Assembly (NCBI GenBank): GCA_003344405.1
Contig: NOWV01000041.1
Coordinates: 186,001-250,000 of the forward strand
Direction of reading: 5' to 3'
Length of the DNA: 64,000 bases
Source of the DNA: Trichoplax sp. H2
Lineage: Eukaryota; Placozoa; Uniplacotomia; Trichoplacea
The position numbers and the translations under genes are program-made. Within the stretch, counting starts at the first letter, position 1; the number at the start of each line of letters is the position of its first letter. The notes under the pieces are model-generated. The model was not told the origin of the DNA, did no database searches, and saw only the letters and a program-made list of their open reading frames with translations. Positions 53,591 through 64,000 of the stretch are shown piece by piece.

Positions 53591-53665
53591 TGATGCAGTC
53601 GATGCGCGAAAAGAAGATGGCTAGAAGAGATCACGACGAAAAGGGAGAATCTCGCAAGGAATGAT
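53591..53665 (-). promoter_or_regulatory. RPL4 5' leader with TOP-like pyrimidine tracts
   Basis: Read on the minus strand toward the ATG, the leader contains pyrimidine-rich runs (ATTCTCCCTTTTCGTC, ATCTCTTCTAGCC, ATCTTCTTTTCGC). Ribosomal-protein mRNAs of animals typically start with such a 5' terminal oligopyrimidine tract, which couples translation to growth signalling. The exact transcription start is not determined. Confidence 0.45.
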
Positions 53666-53704
53666 GGGATGAATAAGCACATGGATGGCGGCTTGATGCT
53701 ACAG

Positions 53705-54178
53705 TGTTTTGGTACAGTACAGTGTACTGTACGGTCCTAACGTGACAAAGTGTGTCCACCCGCCCTCCATCCAATAATAAATCTGTATTGGAGGTGGGTT
53801 AACTCTTACGATACGTTGGATAATAAAGTACAGTATAGAAATTTATAATTGATAGAGACATTATAGTATATACAGTATAGAAAATTTGAAAATCTGTTAT
53901 TTCATCAAGGTGGCCGACCTTTCTGCACACGTACTGTAGTGCACAGTACTTGCTGTAAATGTACTGTACTTTTCCAGTCCAGTACCATGTACTGGACTGG
54001 ACCGTACCGCACCGTACTATACCGTACCGTTCCACACCGAAATGTAAAATCCGACCCGGTCCGGTCCGGTCTGTAGAAGGTTCGGTTCCGGGGTACCGTA
54101 CTGTATAGTGTACAGTACAGTACCATGACTGTGCGGTGGATGTTAGTACTGTACGAACTGTACTGTACGTACGCCATT
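53705..54178. repeat. GTAC-palindrome and CCGGTC/CCGTAC-rich repeat in the RPL4-GPS2 intergenic region
   Basis: Contains GTACAGTACAGTGTACTGTA at 53711, then from about 53930 to 54178 a chain of CAGTAC, CTGGACTGGACC, CCGTACCGCACCGTACTAT, GGTCCGGTCCGGTCTG and GTACAGTACAGTACC words. It is clearly more G+C-rich than its surroundings. It belongs to the same palindromic family seen elsewhere but with CCGTAC/CCGGTC variants. Open frames across it are repeat-derived. Confidence 0.8.
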
Positions 54179-54296
54179 TTGGAACAGCGAGATCGCGGTC
54201 GTGAACTTGACAAGGGCTATTGGTGTTGTTGGATGCCATATTGAATAATAAACAGTCAATCGAAATTATAAATGTATCTTCCATCTTGGTGTTAGG

Positions 54297-57288
54297 ATGC
54301 CTATTGCTACTCATAAAACGATAGTCTATAAGACTCCAGAATTGACTACAACAACGTATGAAGCTATAAAGTCTTATATTGCACGAAAAAATAGTCAAGA
54401 AGGCACAGGTAATTTTGAAAGTCTACACGTATTTACTCTGTACTGTATGGATACAGGTTCGGCTGTGTAATCTTCATATCAAAATAAATCTTTTCCCAGA
54501 AGATATTAGTTCTGTCCTTGTTGAAATACGCATCTATTACAGTATGGAGAGAGTGTTCGATATCGCTATAGATTGTAATTACTGTAGGTTAAACTGTGGA
54601 TATAGTAATTTTGTGTCTAAAAGTGATCGATGATATATCTATTTTGCAGTCCACTTTTCCATATTTCTTTATGCTACACGTAATGAACCGATGAAATTTA
54701 TCTTCTCTATTAATGAAATGCAAAGTAAACAGAATGCTGCAGTAGTACTAGTATTATTTTCATCAAATGATCATCCAAGTAATTCATAGAATACGACCCT
54801 AAATTCATAATCAATTCATGTTCAGTTGCTCTACTTGCCAGTTGTGTACTTTTACTTGTTTACAAATACGCGCGTTTATACCGTCTATCCAAGCCTCAAA
54901 CATTCAAATTTGTCATCATCCTTATTACTAACAGATCCCGCACTCGTAATACTCGCGTAGTCCAGACAGTACTTGTACAATTTTGACTTTATGTACTTGC
55001 ATATCAGTCGTATCCACTGAAAACTACACACACATATATAATTATCAATGAGGCACTAAATCTTTCAAAAACTATTCCATTGTTATTAGATGGTAATAAG
55101 GAGGAACAAAAGGTAAGCCATCAACACTCCAACGTAGAAGCTAGTTCATCAAACAAGCTAGATGCGACCGTGATTCAACAACAGGTAATGGTATCTTCTA
55201 CCTAGCGCTAGTGACTGTTGGTCTAATAACCCATTGAAAAGTTATAATATTGTAAATTGAAATAAGACCACATTTGAAACTTCTTCCTCATTAGTTGTAA
55301 ATATTATGTTCGTAAGCCCATAATTATATTGTCAAAGATATTGAAAGTTATTTAAATTTGATCTAATTGGTAATGTCCATCAGCTTCAGGCTTTGGAAGT
55401 GAAATTGGAGGTATTGAAAGGCAAAAAGCATAATCTATTTCTGGAATTAAAAAAGGTTATTCATTATGGAATCATAAGACTTCCTTTCTTACTGCGTTTA
55501 CATTAGATAAAAATATTTCTTTTCGTCTCAAATATTATTTTATAAGGTATTTGCAAACTTATTATATACCGTAATCTATTTTTGATAGGTATTACATGGA
55601 GAAGATAATAATAGGAGAAATGTTAAAGAACAAGTGTAAGAATAATTAATATGTAGTTTTAATAACGTGTTTACGTATCGCATTTCATAGATCAACATTG
55701 ATATAACTTACTTTTATTTTAATGGATTATATCTTCAATGAAACACTTAGTAATGCTGATACAAATCCTTCGAAGCCTGCTGCTACATGTAAGAATCTGT
55801 GGATAACTCGTTCGTTTAAGATTTTGAGAATTGATACATTGCCTGATCATAATAACCTCGTCTTCGATTGATATCGTAGTAGTTTTTATACTAGCTGGAA
55901 GTAGCCCGGCTTCTATCAATTTAAATACCAATATATCGAAGTACTTTCTTTTAGTAGTAATGCCGTGGTTGCTAAGTAAAGCATTAAGAAATGATTGCTT
56001 TATTAGGCATAAATATGATAAATGCATTAAAAATCACAACAAGGTGAAGGTTATTATATAGTTTACCGTGACATATTGAAAATCTTCTTTTTCAGCAACT
56101 GAAGCGGAAGGCAACAGTAAGCCAAGTTCTGCAGACAGCGCCCATGGAGAAATTTCTGCGGTATCTACCTTATATACTATTAACGATTTACTATCTCGTG
56201 TACTTCACTAATGAGTGCTACTCTTTACGCTTTTACTAATAAATTTATGTTTAATGAACTAGTATAAATCGTAATGAATAACAATTTCTTACAGATCGAA
56301 ACCATCACTACTACTGTAAAGCGTGAACGTGATGACTCTACTAATAATGATGTAACTCCATCGCATAAACAGATGAAGTATTCTATGCTGCAACAAAATT
56401 ATCCTTATAGCCCCTTTTACATGCAAAACTATCGGCATTTTAACCATAATAAAAATTACCGTTCTCCACAGGTTATTAACACTAGCAAAAATTATTATAG
56501 AGTTACTTGGTTCAGATTCCGATAACATACTCTTTCATAAACTATTAGAAAAATCCAGAGGAGCAGTCATTTACGAGACCAATACATGTCCACCCACACC
56601 TTGCTCATGGAATATCTCCATTCCATCTTCAACAAAGATTTGCAACCAACCCTCAACAACTTCTTCCTCAACAGGTTTTACATTTAGTAAATTGTATTGC
56701 GATTACATTTCCGATAGTTCTATGATAAATACGCTGTCGCTTCGGTATGGGCATAGGGAATAAGGTATCACAATAATACTGAATGGTTAAAAATAACTCT
56801 TGTTGATATTGTAGCCGTCTCCAATGTTTTTTCCTGGTCAAATGCATCCTCTACTAATGCCACAGATGGGACTAGTACGTAAAATTTTATTCACCTAATT
56901 CTTCTATGTTATGCGTTGGTATGATTATCAACGCTGTTACAGTTTCATGGATTTAATGTGAATGTAATAGCCATTATGGTAATAACAAATAAAATTAACA
57001 ATATTATTCCTTTTGCAGCCGCCCAGAGAAATGCCTAATTTGCGTAAGTAATCAGTGGTATCAACACAAATTTACTGTATTCGATAACTACTTAGCCTGT
57101 AATCGTAAATACGTACATGAATGTTGTATGGGATTACGTATTTGTTAATGTACGGTTGTGTTATTTCTTACAATATGAATATTTTCCGACATGTAGCCGT
57201 CTATCCAGCAGTCTCTAGTTATCAACCAGTTCGAACAACTCCTCCGACCACCCAACATGACACCACCGTCAGTAGATGGCAGTCGTGA
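54297..57288 (+). CDS. GPS2: GPS2, G-protein pathway suppressor 2 (NCoR/SMRT co-repressor subunit)
   Basis: GPS2 is a nuclear subunit of the NCoR/SMRT-HDAC3 co-repressor complex and a regulator of ubiquitin signalling. Exons: 54297-54408, 55090-55184, 55384-55455, 55589-55633, 56096-56160, 56295-56471, 56561-56674, 56815-56874, 57019-57043, 57197-57288 (stop TGA). The key evidence is the coiled coil LQALEVKLEVLKGKKHNLFL, followed by ELKK and VLHGEDNNRRNVKEQ. It matches the human LEEKLLALQEEKHQLFLQLKK and VLHEEEKRRRKEQ region. The N-terminal PELTTTTYEAIKSYI corresponds to human PKLSNAMARALHRHI. The C-terminal two thirds are Pro/Gln/Met-rich and disordered (RPIHVHPHLAHGISPFHLQQ, FFPGQMHPLLMPQMG), as in GPS2. 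The junction between the exons ending at 55633 and starting at 56096 does not match in phase as drawn. An exon or alternative site is missing there. Confidence 0.85.
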
Positions 57289-57413
57289 TAAGCCCCCTTT
57301 CTACTCCATAATTTAAAATTTAGCCCATACTGTAATTATTTGACTATGATTACATGAATTGGGTAAATTTAACTGCAATTCTTTGTACTGTATATAGTGT
57401 TCTTATTTGTCAG

Positions 57414-57419
57414 AATAAA
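57414..57419 (+). terminator. Polyadenylation signal of GPS2
   Basis: AATAAA 126 bases downstream of the GPS2 stop codon on the plus strand, the first canonical hexamer I see there. Confidence 0.6.
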
Positions 57420-58799
57420 TTAAATTTCGGCACTCAGCTCTGAATATCTCAAGGCGATGTTACCGTAGCGGTTGCTCTATCTCCGTATTCTTTATTCATT
57501 AAATCGCATCGAAATACTCAAATAATTAATTCCTACGATTAATAAAATTATTTGCGATCAGTATTTATGCTCATTCCTTCTTTCGTAAATGGATTGCTAT
57601 TAAAAAAATCGTTAATTTTCAAGAATAGTAAAGTACTAAGTTTCAGGTATTGTAATTATTGAATTAAATTTATAATAGTAGACCCACATTAATTGTTAAT
57701 ATGCAAACAGTTTAAGTAAGTAGTGCAAAATTAAGAAAGAGGTACAGTTCTTTAGCAAAGTGCTCTTGTAGCATGATTAGGTGAATACTCGCAGCATGTT
57801 CGTGTAGCTTGATAATCTTACCATTAGAAATAGTATTTGAATAGACTTGATATTATTAAGAGCGAATTTCGATCACAAAATTTGCATGAAATTCCTTAAA
57901 AACGTACACAACGATATAAAGTATTTACAGTTGATGAAAGTTTATGCTTTAGTGCAACTTTATTTTTCCTATAATTTACTTCCGTAGCATTGATAGTTGT
58001 AAAAATTCGAGAATCTACTTCCAGAAGAATCTTGTCTTTTAGACCAGTAGAATTCGCAATAATTACATAGGTTAAGCAAACGCAATAAGATCTTATTTAA
58101 TATGTTTTCAAGTATTATAGATTCTCGAATTGAAATGTTAATAGCAAAAATTGTTGACAAATCGAGTTAAATAATCTCCGGTGAATTGTAGATGAACTTT
58201 GATTGATGTCTTAGAAACAATTTCGTAAAAGATAATCCGATTAAATATTGTAAAATATATAACAATTATCGTACGATTAAATTGGAAATTCACTGAAAAT
58301 TGTATCTTTAGTCAGCAATAGTTTGAGTCGCCAGAGCAACACGCAAATCGATGTGTACTTGCAAGCTAAAGTTGGCATAATAATAAACTGTGATAAAGTT
58401 CATTATCCATTAGCATCCAAAGTGGAAAGTGCTATAAATATTGGCTTGTCTTAAAGTGTATTTACTATCATTCTAAAGTACATACGCGTATATGCTTAAT
58501 AAATTTTCTGTACTATGATGTGATGGCATAAGAAAAATTAAAATATTTGTTATTGCCATCTTGATATATCTTGCTTAACAGTGCTGCGTCAGAAATTTTT
58601 AATATAAATTATACAGTAATAGCGGCATTATCACCCAATTTGTTGTGATAGTTTACATTTAAAATTTTTAAGCAATAAGATACGTTTTGTATGAAACATA
58701 GAAGTTAACCGTAGTCTTATTATAGAATTTGTAATCATTTTAAATTTCTGGTATGGTGGCATATCATGCATTTATAAGCGTTAAGTTAGTTCAAAGAAT
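57420..58799. other. Convergent intergenic region between GPS2 and SLC25A11
   Basis: No gene recognised. The interval lies between the 3' ends of a plus-strand and a minus-strand gene. A 63-codon minus-strand frame near 57969-58160 has no family features. Confidence 0.5.
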
Positions 58800-61700
58800 T
58801 CATAACTGAGGAACGCTATCAATACCACGATATTTGAAATAAGCCTTATTCATTTGTTCTAAAAGTATAAATGTTAGCACTGTGTGAGGACCTAATCTTG
58901 CGTAGTAAGGGGTAAAACCCTTCCACAGCGAAAAAAATCCTTCATTGCGAAGCACTTTCATAAATATATCCTAAGGATAATTTATAGAGAATTCATGTAA
59001 GTATTCAGTTACTAGTTAATGATAGTAGCGAGCATCTCTTGACGACATCACACATACCAAGGCCCCATTAAACTCCGGCTTTCCATCGATTACTTTCATA
59101 TTTTGGAGTCTAGGATAAAGTATTACAAGAAAAATGAATATTTCAAAGTGCTTAGATATATATTATAAACCATTTAATTCTTTCTGTGACAAGAGGATGA
59201 CCTTGTCTTAATAATATCTACGGGCATAGAAGCAGCAGTTGTAGCAAGACCACTGATCATACTGGCAACAAAGTGACAACCAATACCATCCTTAAGGTAT
59301 CCTGGTAAAAAAATTATGGAGTTATTTAAAAATTAATCATAACTCATAGGCAAAAGGTTAGGTTACTTTCTGTAGAAAAAGCAATACAAGTTCAGAAATA
59401 CGAGTTCATGCGAGGTGATCTTAGGTCAAGGCTACAATGTACGGTAATTACTACAAAGGCTATATTCGTCACTCATCAGTTTTCTGTCACTAATTATAAT
59501 TATGAGTGATGACTTATTAGATGCATCTTCATTCTCAGTTTGGTCTATCAATATAAGCCATTAACATTTTCTCTATATATCAGAATTCTATCTTGCAATA
59601 GTTTCCTCGTTAAACTAAATAGTAAGGAGTTAGATGATCAAGATAAAGATCTTACCTCTACTAGCGCTAATACTAAGCAAGCAGAATGTTGCATATTAGA
59701 AAATTTTCGCCTAGTAATAGTACCTGAGTTTAGTAAAGTTTGCTTTGCTTGCGAGTATGTGGCCAGTTGTGCAGCATTTACAACCATGGCTCTTCCAATT
59801 GTAGGTAGGCAACCCTAAAAAGTAATTAACAGATAATTAATTCATAACTGTCACACCATACCTACATAAACGCTTGGTCGTGTATTAGTAACTCCAATAC
59901 AGATTAGCATTTGGTTTTGCACACCGGGTATACATGCATTATATCACAGAAAAGCTACTCGCAAATTCGAATGCCGGTACAACATTTCCTATTGCATCTG
60001 TAGTAAGCCATACAAACATACAATTTGAAAGAATTTTTATAGTCTGATCGTATTATCCTTACTCTCCATAGGGTTAAAATGCCTTCCTCTCGTGTAATGC
60101 GGATCAAGGCGTTAAAAACATTCGTATAACCGCGCCGTTCTGCAGCTGGTAAACTTTTATGCAAAGTATTCATCAAATTATTAAAAACATTCATATCAAA
60201 AGGTAATTTGACTTTTTTCTACAGTGCACAGTACCTGCCGTCACCAGTCATGCGAATTAGCGCGAGCTCAGCCGGAGTTCCTATAAAAGCGCCAACAGCT
60301 CCAGCTGTTATCCCTATAGCAGATTAATCGATTAAAAAATATAATGTTATTTATATTTGATATGGTGAAGTCTAATGTTTTACAATATGCTTTTTCAGCA
60401 TAATTCGATTGATAACAAGATTGACTTGTTTAAAGATTGCAATACTACCTATGGCACATTTATTAATAAATGTAGGCTGCCGGCCTTGTTTCCTGCGTTA
60501 TAACAAATTTTGCTCATCAGTACGTACCAAAATGATGAATTTTATTTGTGTTCGAAAGTACAATAAAAGTAGGTATACATAATTTCAGAAGCCGCATGCA
60601 GTCAATGAAGCTTTTACTAATTAATAATTAATAAGTTTATTTGATTGGTGTTCATTACCCAACAAATCGCTCAAAAAGTGTTGAATAGACGCCAAGTCGA
60701 GTAGTGGTATACGTAGCTTGACGAAGTAAGCCAGCTGACAAACTAAATATTTCAATATTTAAGAATTATACGTTGAAAAGTCCGTTGCAATTAGATAGTA
60801 TGCACTACTACTCTCCTATCGAGACGCATCATGTATTAATAAATATACCATTGTACTAAGGTGCTAAAAGTTTTCAATGACAGTGATTTTTAAACAAACC
60901 CATTATATAACGTAGTTATTCCTTCATTTCGAACTATTTTTATAATGACATCCAGTGAAGATTTATAGGCCTTCGTTTTTTCACCGACACCTATTAATTA
61001 ATAAAAATTTGAAGTTTTCTCAGGGAAATGCAACTGTGAAAGGATTACAGATAACTTATCCTGATAGTAGTTGTGGACTAATATCATATCTACCGTAGAA
61101 TATAATATGTTAGCATCTGACTACCTAATATACTACATTTGTTGGTATAATGACTTCAGCTAATTGTAGTAGTACAGTAAGTTGCAAATTTTGGGATACG
61201 TAGGCGAACCAACAGTAATAGCTGGAGACTACTACTCGGTCATTACAGTTGATAATGGAATGATACCGTACATGTAGGATTATAGTGCACGTATATACAG
61301 ATGCGCATATGTTCCTTCAATAGGAATAGTATATATATATATATACATTAATTAATTAAAATGATGTAATAGTTAGGTTTACGCTTACTGCTTAATTGCA
61401 TGCGGTTCTTGACCAAGTCCAAGGGTTGAACGAAGAGAGTAGCTCCCATTCTGAAAGTGAATAGAACAAATAATAATCAAATAATTTCATGGCATTGAAA
61501 TATATATGATATCATTAGCCGTGAACCGAAATTTTATAGCTTCAATGAGGGCAAATTTAACGGAAAGTATAGAGAACCATGCACTTTGCTTCATATCAAA
61601 GATAAATATCTAATCAGTACCTAACTATAAAAACTTGTATAGTACTGTATTATAATTACCGCATTATATTCTAATTTCAATACTGCGTGATTGAGCTTTA

Positions 61701-62556
61701 CTTAGCGGATAACAATGACCACAGCAAAAGTTCTACGCATGCTGTATCATGGATTACTACAGTAAATTAGTAAATACATAATGCAAACCATGTAACTTTA
61801 CAAGAAATGCGCAAGGTCAATTATTCGACAACTTTACTCATATGAGTTAGGAGTATTCTAGAGTTGTTGTTTCGAAGACTGGCTATAATTAATTAATTAT
61901 AAGACACCATGACCGGTCAAGCGTGTCGCTTTATAGCGTGCTCTTGTGTGAACTTGGCCAATCCTAGGATTGCTAATTTGCTATGCATAAGTTGAGTATG
62001 AATGTAACGCTTCTAATCAAGAGGGTATTATTGTACTAAATGTTCCATGGGTGAAAGATTTATTAAATAAGCAGCCTTGACCATCATAAGAGTTCTATTT
62101 TTTGTAAGTGAAGCTTTTGCGTGTGCCGCTCGCCAAGAACATACTGTAGGTAATGCTGTATACGCGTCTCTGCAGATTACCCTTGAACAGATAAAGCACT
62201 AAAGAAATTGGACAATTTAGTAAAAAAATTTAAGCTTAGGAATGATGCAATCAACACAACTGGATCATTGCATAGGTAGGTAGTAGCAACTAGCAACTGC
62301 AAGGCAATGTTTTGCATCGATTGCCGAACAGAACAGTGCTATTGCAGTCAGCTACGTATTCAGGAAACGTATCCAGTTTTGGTCGATTAGCTACGATCTA
62401 CAGCGCTACTACTGGGCACCTTGTCACTACAATACTGATGCTATACTACAGACAATTCACTGTCGCCTATACATACCCTGCTCCACCACCAAATGCAAAT
62501 TTAATGGCCTTTGGTACTGAAGGGGGAGAAGTATTTTTCGATGTGTTGGGTGCCAT
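58800..62556 (-). CDS. SLC25A11: Mitochondrial 2-oxoglutarate/malate carrier
   Basis: An inner-membrane antiporter exchanging cytosolic malate for matrix 2-oxoglutarate, part of the malate-aspartate shuttle. Eleven exons join in phase to 314 residues, the length of the human protein: 62556-62477, 61450-61389, 60990-60900, 60742-60659, 60492-60449, 60313-60235, 60153-60063, 59814-59724, 59301-59202, 59109-59058, 58970-58800. The three mitochondrial-carrier repeats carry signatures PLDLVKNR (36-43), PAELALIR (134-141) and PVDIIKTR (234-241). The middle one is the degenerate form typical of this subfamily. Other diagnostic blocks are AIKFAFGGGAG, GLLRQATYTTTRLGVYSTLF, ERRGYTNVFNALIRITREEG, RAMVVNAAQLATYSQAK, LQNMKVIDGKPEF and GFTPYYARLGPHTVLTFILL. 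The start Met opens a short polar N terminus (MAPNTSKNTSPPS) as in orthologues. Confidence 0.97.
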
Positions 62557-62859
62557 GATCGTGATTTCAAGCCAGCTGCAATTGAAATTTGGTAGTATAG
62601 GTAGTTGTAGTCTTTAATCAGGTCTTTTTGGTAGCTTCAGAATTTATTGTAAGAATTTCCAACAGACTGCATGAACGATTGAAAGGGTGTGTGGAGATTT
62701 ACGATTTAATATTAATTGCTGCGGTAAGTCAACAGAAGACACAACGATAACCTAACCTAAATTCTGCATTGCCCAGCCAGAATTTTTTTAATTGACCTTG
62801 CCTTGGCTCTATCCTATCACCTTGATCATCAAAGGACGTCGTAGACGTACAGCGCTTGC
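62557..62859. other. Upstream flank of SLC25A11
   Basis: Should contain the minus-strand promoter and any non-coding first exon. No motif could be called with confidence. Confidence 0.35.
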
Positions 62860-62955
62860 TCAGTTATACAGTACATGCTGTACCGTAGAATGTACACTAG
62901 AGACCCTGTATAGTGTTCTGTACAGTGTACTGTACTGTACTGTACAGTACAGTAT
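62860..62955. repeat. TACTGTACAGTA palindrome block
   Basis: Begins with GTTATACAGTACATGCTGTACC and ends in GTACTGTACTGTACTGTACA. Overlapping self-complementary words can form a long hairpin. It lies about 0.3 kb upstream of the SLC25A11 start codon. Confidence 0.85.
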
Positions 62956-63134
62956 GCAGCAGCGTTTGGCGAAAGGGGTCACGCTGGTATAGGGGTTAAT
63001 GTTAACCGGTATGGAGCAAATTATTCGGTGGGACAAACTGGTTTTTACCACTTGCATTAGTGTACTTTGGCACATCATGCGTCCATGCCATAGTGTACAT
63101 CAGAGTCCTGCACAAGTGTAGCATGGAATTAGAT

Positions 63135-63190
63135 CCCTTGCATTTTCTCTATAGAAGAAACTGTTAAAATGGAAATTTCTTATAATGAGA
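63135..63190 (-). repeat. Inverted copy of the 65-bp repeat unit
   Basis: CTTGCATTTTCTCTATAG followed by AACTGTTAAAATGGAAATTT is the reverse complement, with changes, of the unit arrayed at 63326-63455 and 63866-64000. Opposed copies therefore flank 63191-63325. Confidence 0.8.
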
Positions 63191-63325
63191 ACTCTCCTTT
63201 ACAACGATTGAGGTTACATAATACTAAAACAAAGTTAGCTAAATACAACCATCAAGACCTCAACTTCTTCACTGTGCTAAAACTAAATCGACTTTAACCA
63301 TCTACATGACACAAATGTAAAACAT

Positions 63326-63455
63326 CATCATCAACAAGATTTGTAAGAAATTTCCATTTGAACAGCTTTTACTATAGAGAAAATGCAAGGGATCATCAAC
63401 CAGATTTGTAAGAAATTTCCATTTAAACAGCTTTTACTATAGAGAAAATGCAAGA
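63326..63455. repeat. 65-bp tandem repeat (two units)
   Basis: The unit ATCATCAACAAGATTTGTAA, then GAAATTTCCATTTGAACAGC and TTTTACTATAGAGAAAATGC, starts at about 63327 and again at 63392. The spacing is exactly 65 bases. Confidence 0.92.
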
Positions 63456-63493
63456 GATCCAATTCGATCGATACACACTACTGTCGCGCAAAT

Positions 63494-63622
63494 GGTACAG
63501 TACAGTACACTCAGTGAGTACAGTACAGTACAGTACAGTACAGTAGTGTGTACTGTACTGTACTGTACTGTGCTGTACCGTATGATGTACTGTACTGTAC
63601 TGTACTGTATACTGTAGTGAAT
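63494..63622. repeat. Long TACTGTACAGTA palindrome block
   Basis: GTACAGTACAGTACAGTACA on the left is followed by GTACTGTACTGTACTGTACT on the right around a GTAGTGTG centre, giving a hairpin-forming inverted repeat. It is the 5' part of the dispersed element whose 3' part follows. Confidence 0.9.
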
Positions 63623-63639
63623 ACTGTAGTACGTAGACA

Positions 63640-63810
63640 GATCACTCTTGGACGGACTGACTTCTAACATTTCCTTGCGATACTACTTTAGTATGCAGAC
63701 GGCCGGTTTTAAATGAACTGATTTTTTTCCAAGTTGAAAATATTACGTTGAATCTTATTATCCGCTACTATGTTTGCATGTTGATCCCTAAGTTCTGCTT
63801 GGAAACAGAC
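63640..63810. repeat. Dispersed element, 3' part (relative of the 18-kb block)
   Basis: CTTGGACGGACTGACTTCTA, TAGTATGCAGACGGCCG, ATATTACGTTGAATCTTATT and CTTGGAAACAG occur in the same order as in the blocks at 18.24-18.42 and 18.87-19.05 kb, and again follow a GTAC palindrome run. This makes it a dispersed family rather than a local duplication. Confidence 0.85.
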
Positions 63811-63845
63811 CGTTGATGTTATTGATTTAGAAATAAATTAGTACC

Positions 63846-63865
63846 NNNNNNNNNNNNNNNNNNNN
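63846..63865. other. Assembly gap (20 N)
   Basis: Twenty consecutive N followed directly by the 65-bp repeat that also occurs 0.4 kb before the gap. The true array length is unknown. Confidence 0.97.
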
Positions 63866-64000
63866 GATCATCAACAAGATTTGTAAGAAATTTCCATTTA
63901 AACAGCTTTTACTATAGAGAAAATGCAAGGGATCATCAACAAGATTTGTAAGAAATTTCCATTTGAACAGCTTTTACTATAGAGAAAATGCAAGGGATCA
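63866..64000. repeat. 65-bp tandem repeat, running off the window
   Basis: Units begin (GATCATCAAC) at 63866, 63931 and 63996, an exact 65-base period. The array continues past the window end. Confidence 0.93.

Noticed and set aside
53799-54398. 199-codon minus-strand frame overlapping the RPL4-GPS2 interval
   Set aside because: Most of it translates the CCGTAC/CCGGTC/GTAC repeat (Tyr/Arg/Thr/Gly-rich). It also overlaps the first GPS2 exon on the opposite strand, and there is no conserved domain.
54640-55089. Two extra candidate GPS2 exons and an extended second exon starting at 55008
   Set aside because: A phase-consistent, simpler join from 54408 to 55090 gives a sequence aligning with GPS2 without them.
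62312-62617. 101-codon plus-strand frame opposite SLC25A11 exon 1
   Set aside because: It overlaps the clearly identified first coding exon of the carrier on the minus strand; it is a shadow frame.

Overview
This is AT-rich eukaryotic nuclear DNA with intron-containing genes that use ordinary GT-AG splice sites. Most introns inside genes are short (about 60 to 700 bases). No rRNA, tRNA, CRISPR or bacterial-type operon was seen. The gene content is animal: a RAP1GAP-type GTPase activator, the NCoR/SMRT co-repressor subunit GPS2 and a class A GPCR. The compact introns, the single-exon orphan GPCR and the divergence from vertebrate orthologues suggest an early-branching animal, most likely a placozoan (Trichoplax/Hoilungia type). 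That taxon is an inference and was not tested. I assembled the gene models by hand: I translated conserved blocks, joined them at splice sites and required codon phase to match at each junction, or said where it does not.

Layout. 0.06-3.65 kb: VPS54 (minus, C terminus beyond base 1, N-terminal exon not found). 3.65-10.55 kb: no gene recognised, but rich in tandem repeats, GTAC palindromes and a foldback (MITE-like) element. 10.56-12.46 kb: a seven-exon gene (plus) for an unrecognised 231-residue protein with an N-terminal acylation-type start and a WW-like tail. 15.13-16.51 kb: exons of a TMEM272-like membrane protein (minus). 17.8-21 kb: repeats, including a 0.7 kb block duplicated on both sides of an assembly gap. 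23.15-24.28 kb: single-exon rhodopsin-family GPCR (minus). 24.3-31.7 kb: no recognisable gene. 31.7-43.6 kb: RAP1GAP orthologue (minus, 21 exons in this model). 43.6-50.8 kb: no confident gene, one four-copy tandem repeat. 50.9-53.6 kb: ribosomal protein L4 (minus, six exons). 54.3-57.3 kb: GPS2 (plus), divergent from RPL4. 58.8-62.6 kb: mitochondrial 2-oxoglutarate/malate carrier SLC25A11 (minus, eleven exons, 314 residues). 62.8-64 kb: GTAC palindromes, a 65-bp tandem repeat and a second assembly gap.

The genes do not form one pathway. They are mostly housekeeping genes (Golgi tethering, translation, mitochondrial transport) and signalling genes (Rap GTPase, GPCR, transcriptional co-repression). 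The most unusual content is the repeats. One theme, runs of TACTGTACAGTA-type palindromes, recurs at many places and sits inside a dispersed element. One copy lies in the short intergenic region between the RPL4 and GPS2 starts. A foldback element at 8.9 kb shares its arm sequence with the 65-bp satellite at 63-64 kb.
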